Source: Oscillospiraceae bacterium (GTDB lineage: Bacteria > Bacillota > Clostridia > Oscillospirales > Oscillospiraceae). From it: a DNA stretch of 64,000 nt. Positions 63,438 through 64,000 of the stretch are shown one piece after another. Positions within the stretch are counted from its first letter, which is position 1. Each line of letters opens with the position of its first letter. The notes beneath the pieces were generated by a model. The model did no database searches. It was not told where the DNA came from and was given only the letters and a program-made list of their open reading frames with translations. The stretch is from positions 1 to 64,000 of the forward strand of contig DAOUQJ010000006.1 in the NCBI GenBank assembly GCA_030625685.1. The letters run 5' to 3'. Made by a program: the position numbers and the translations under genes.

Positions 63438-64000
63438 ATGAAACAAGCAATGACAAAACGCTTCATTTGCCTGCTTCTGTCATTTATTATGACTTTGGGG
63501 ATTTTGCCCATTGGCGTAATGGCTGAGGAGCTAGCACAACCAGAGAGTATCTCGGTTGACTTTACTATGAGTGTGGAAGGGGAGTTGCAGTTATCCAAAA
63601 ATGGAACGGATGGGCTGGTTAGAATTCCTATAGAAGTGCCTGTTGGCAGTACGCCAGCAGATGCGATTAAAATGGCACATAAAGAACACTATGACACCGG
63701 TGAGGAAGGCTATAGCTTCAATGAAGAATATAGTTGTTTTTCTAAACTCTGGGGACAAACCACAATGAATATAGGTTATTTTGTGGATGGGGTTATGGTG
63801 AGCGATCCCTCAATGGAGCTCACTCAAGGGGATAATCTAGAAGCCACCATTTATAAGAATTATCTATCGGATGTGTATACCAGATTTGAAGAACAAGAGC
63901 AAACAGTGCATGCAAAGCAAGCACTTGAAGTAACACTTTTGTCTAATGTGATTTCCAATGATAATTGGACTGCTGGTATGATGGCTGGCGAAATAGCAGA
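63438..64000 (+). CDS. B12-controlled secreted protein, 5' part (runs off the window)
   Basis: At least 187 codons, cut by the right edge. Start ATG 63438 has AAAGGGG upstream. A signal peptide (about 1-29, RFICLLLSFIMTLGILPIGV then MAEE) sends it out of the cell. Residues about 38-135 resemble a transcobalamin-like/DUF4430 beta-grasp domain: VPVGSTPADAIKMA, a LWG segment, GYFVDGVMVSD and LTQGDNLEATIYKN. Being under a cobalamin riboswitch, a role in corrinoid capture at the surface is likely. The rest of the protein, anchor type and partners are outside the window. Confidence 0.8.
   Translation, partial: MKQAMTKRFICLLLSFIMTLGILPIGVMAEELAQPESISVDFTMSVEGELQLSKNGTDGLVRIPIEVPVGSTPADAIKMAHKEHYDTGEEGYSFNEEYSCFSKLWGQTTMNIGYFVDGVMVSDPSMELTQGDNLEATIYKNYLSDVYTRFEEQEQTVHAKQALEVTLLSNVISNDNWTAGMMAGEIA

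Noticed and set aside
63239-63526. 95-codon open frame running through the B12 riboswitch
   Set aside because: It covers the aptamer and terminator, which are RNA elements; the real gene starts at 63438 in another frame with a signal peptide.

Overview
The window is low-GC Firmicute DNA. It reads as the chromosome of an anaerobic, endospore-forming, amino-acid-fermenting member of the Clostridia. Four sporulation genes support this (a spoIIQ-like M23 gene, spoIIR, spo0A, spoIVB). So do strong AAGGAGG-type ribosome sites, frequent TTG/GTG starts, a T-box, a cobalamin riboswitch, indolepyruvate:ferredoxin oxidoreductase, a branched-chain amino acid ABC transporter and a protein of the 2-hydroxyacyl-CoA dehydratase activase family. 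Genus is not determinable by eye; relatives such as Anaerotignum or Lachnospiraceae are only a guess. I saw no rRNA, tRNA, CRISPR array, insertion sequence or prophage.

Layout. 0.1-4.5 kb: decayed SGNH hydrolase remnant, hemW (-), then rluA-type synthase, mutY and a spoIIQ-like M23 peptidase (+). 4.6-5.9 kb: infC-rpmI-rplT (-) behind an attenuator leader, with infC apparently starting at ATC. 6.0-9.3 kb: archaeal-type phosphoglycerate mutase family protein, DUF1015 protein, spoIIR. 9.4-12 kb: YbjQ protein with a small membrane protein, an unknown gene, an almost empty 0.6 kb stretch, and spo0A. 12.4-17 kb: iorAB, a YczE-type membrane protein and spoIVB; iorAB and the membrane gene sit between spoIVB and spo0A, which are neighbours in many Firmicutes. 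17.1-25.6 kb: a repair operon read radC-uvrB-uvrA-recD2-comF (-). 25.9-29.7 kb: lipoprotein, metallo-hydrolase, deoC, then a T-box-controlled trpB without trpA. 29.9-34.7 kb: TetR regulator with its own operator, and an activase-type protein split into two overlapping genes. 34.9-37.5 kb: two surface-type proteins. 37.8-43.2 kb: trmL-pgk-tpiA-gpmI-eno (-). 43.5-45.4 kb: ychF and an SDR reductase. 45.4-50.3 kb: livKHMGF. 50.8-60.8 kb: class III aminotransferase, pyruvate carboxylase (-), a MocR-type regulator lacking the PLP lysine, pta, an acyl-CoA ligase and a TrpR-like YerC protein. 60.9-62.9 kb: SPFH remnant and a sodium:solute symporter. 63.1-64 kb: cobalamin riboswitch and the start of a secreted protein cut by the window edge.

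How the parts fit. LivKHMGF imports branched-chain amino acids. IorAB oxidises aromatic 2-oxoacids to acyl-CoA with reduced ferredoxin. The aminotransferase, pyruvate carboxylase, phosphate acetyltransferase and acyl-CoA ligase link amino acid carbon to CoA thioesters and acyl phosphates. The glycolytic block supplies the lower glycolytic pathway. RNA control is prominent: infC leader attenuator, Trp T-box, livK-livH attenuator plus a possible three-way-junction RNA, and the B12 riboswitch.

Most intriguing items: the T-box/31-codon ORF/trpB arrangement, the possible structured RNA before livH, the MocR protein with Gln at the PLP-lysine position, the split activase, the ATC start of infC, the altered acidic pocket of Spo0A, and the B12-controlled exported protein.
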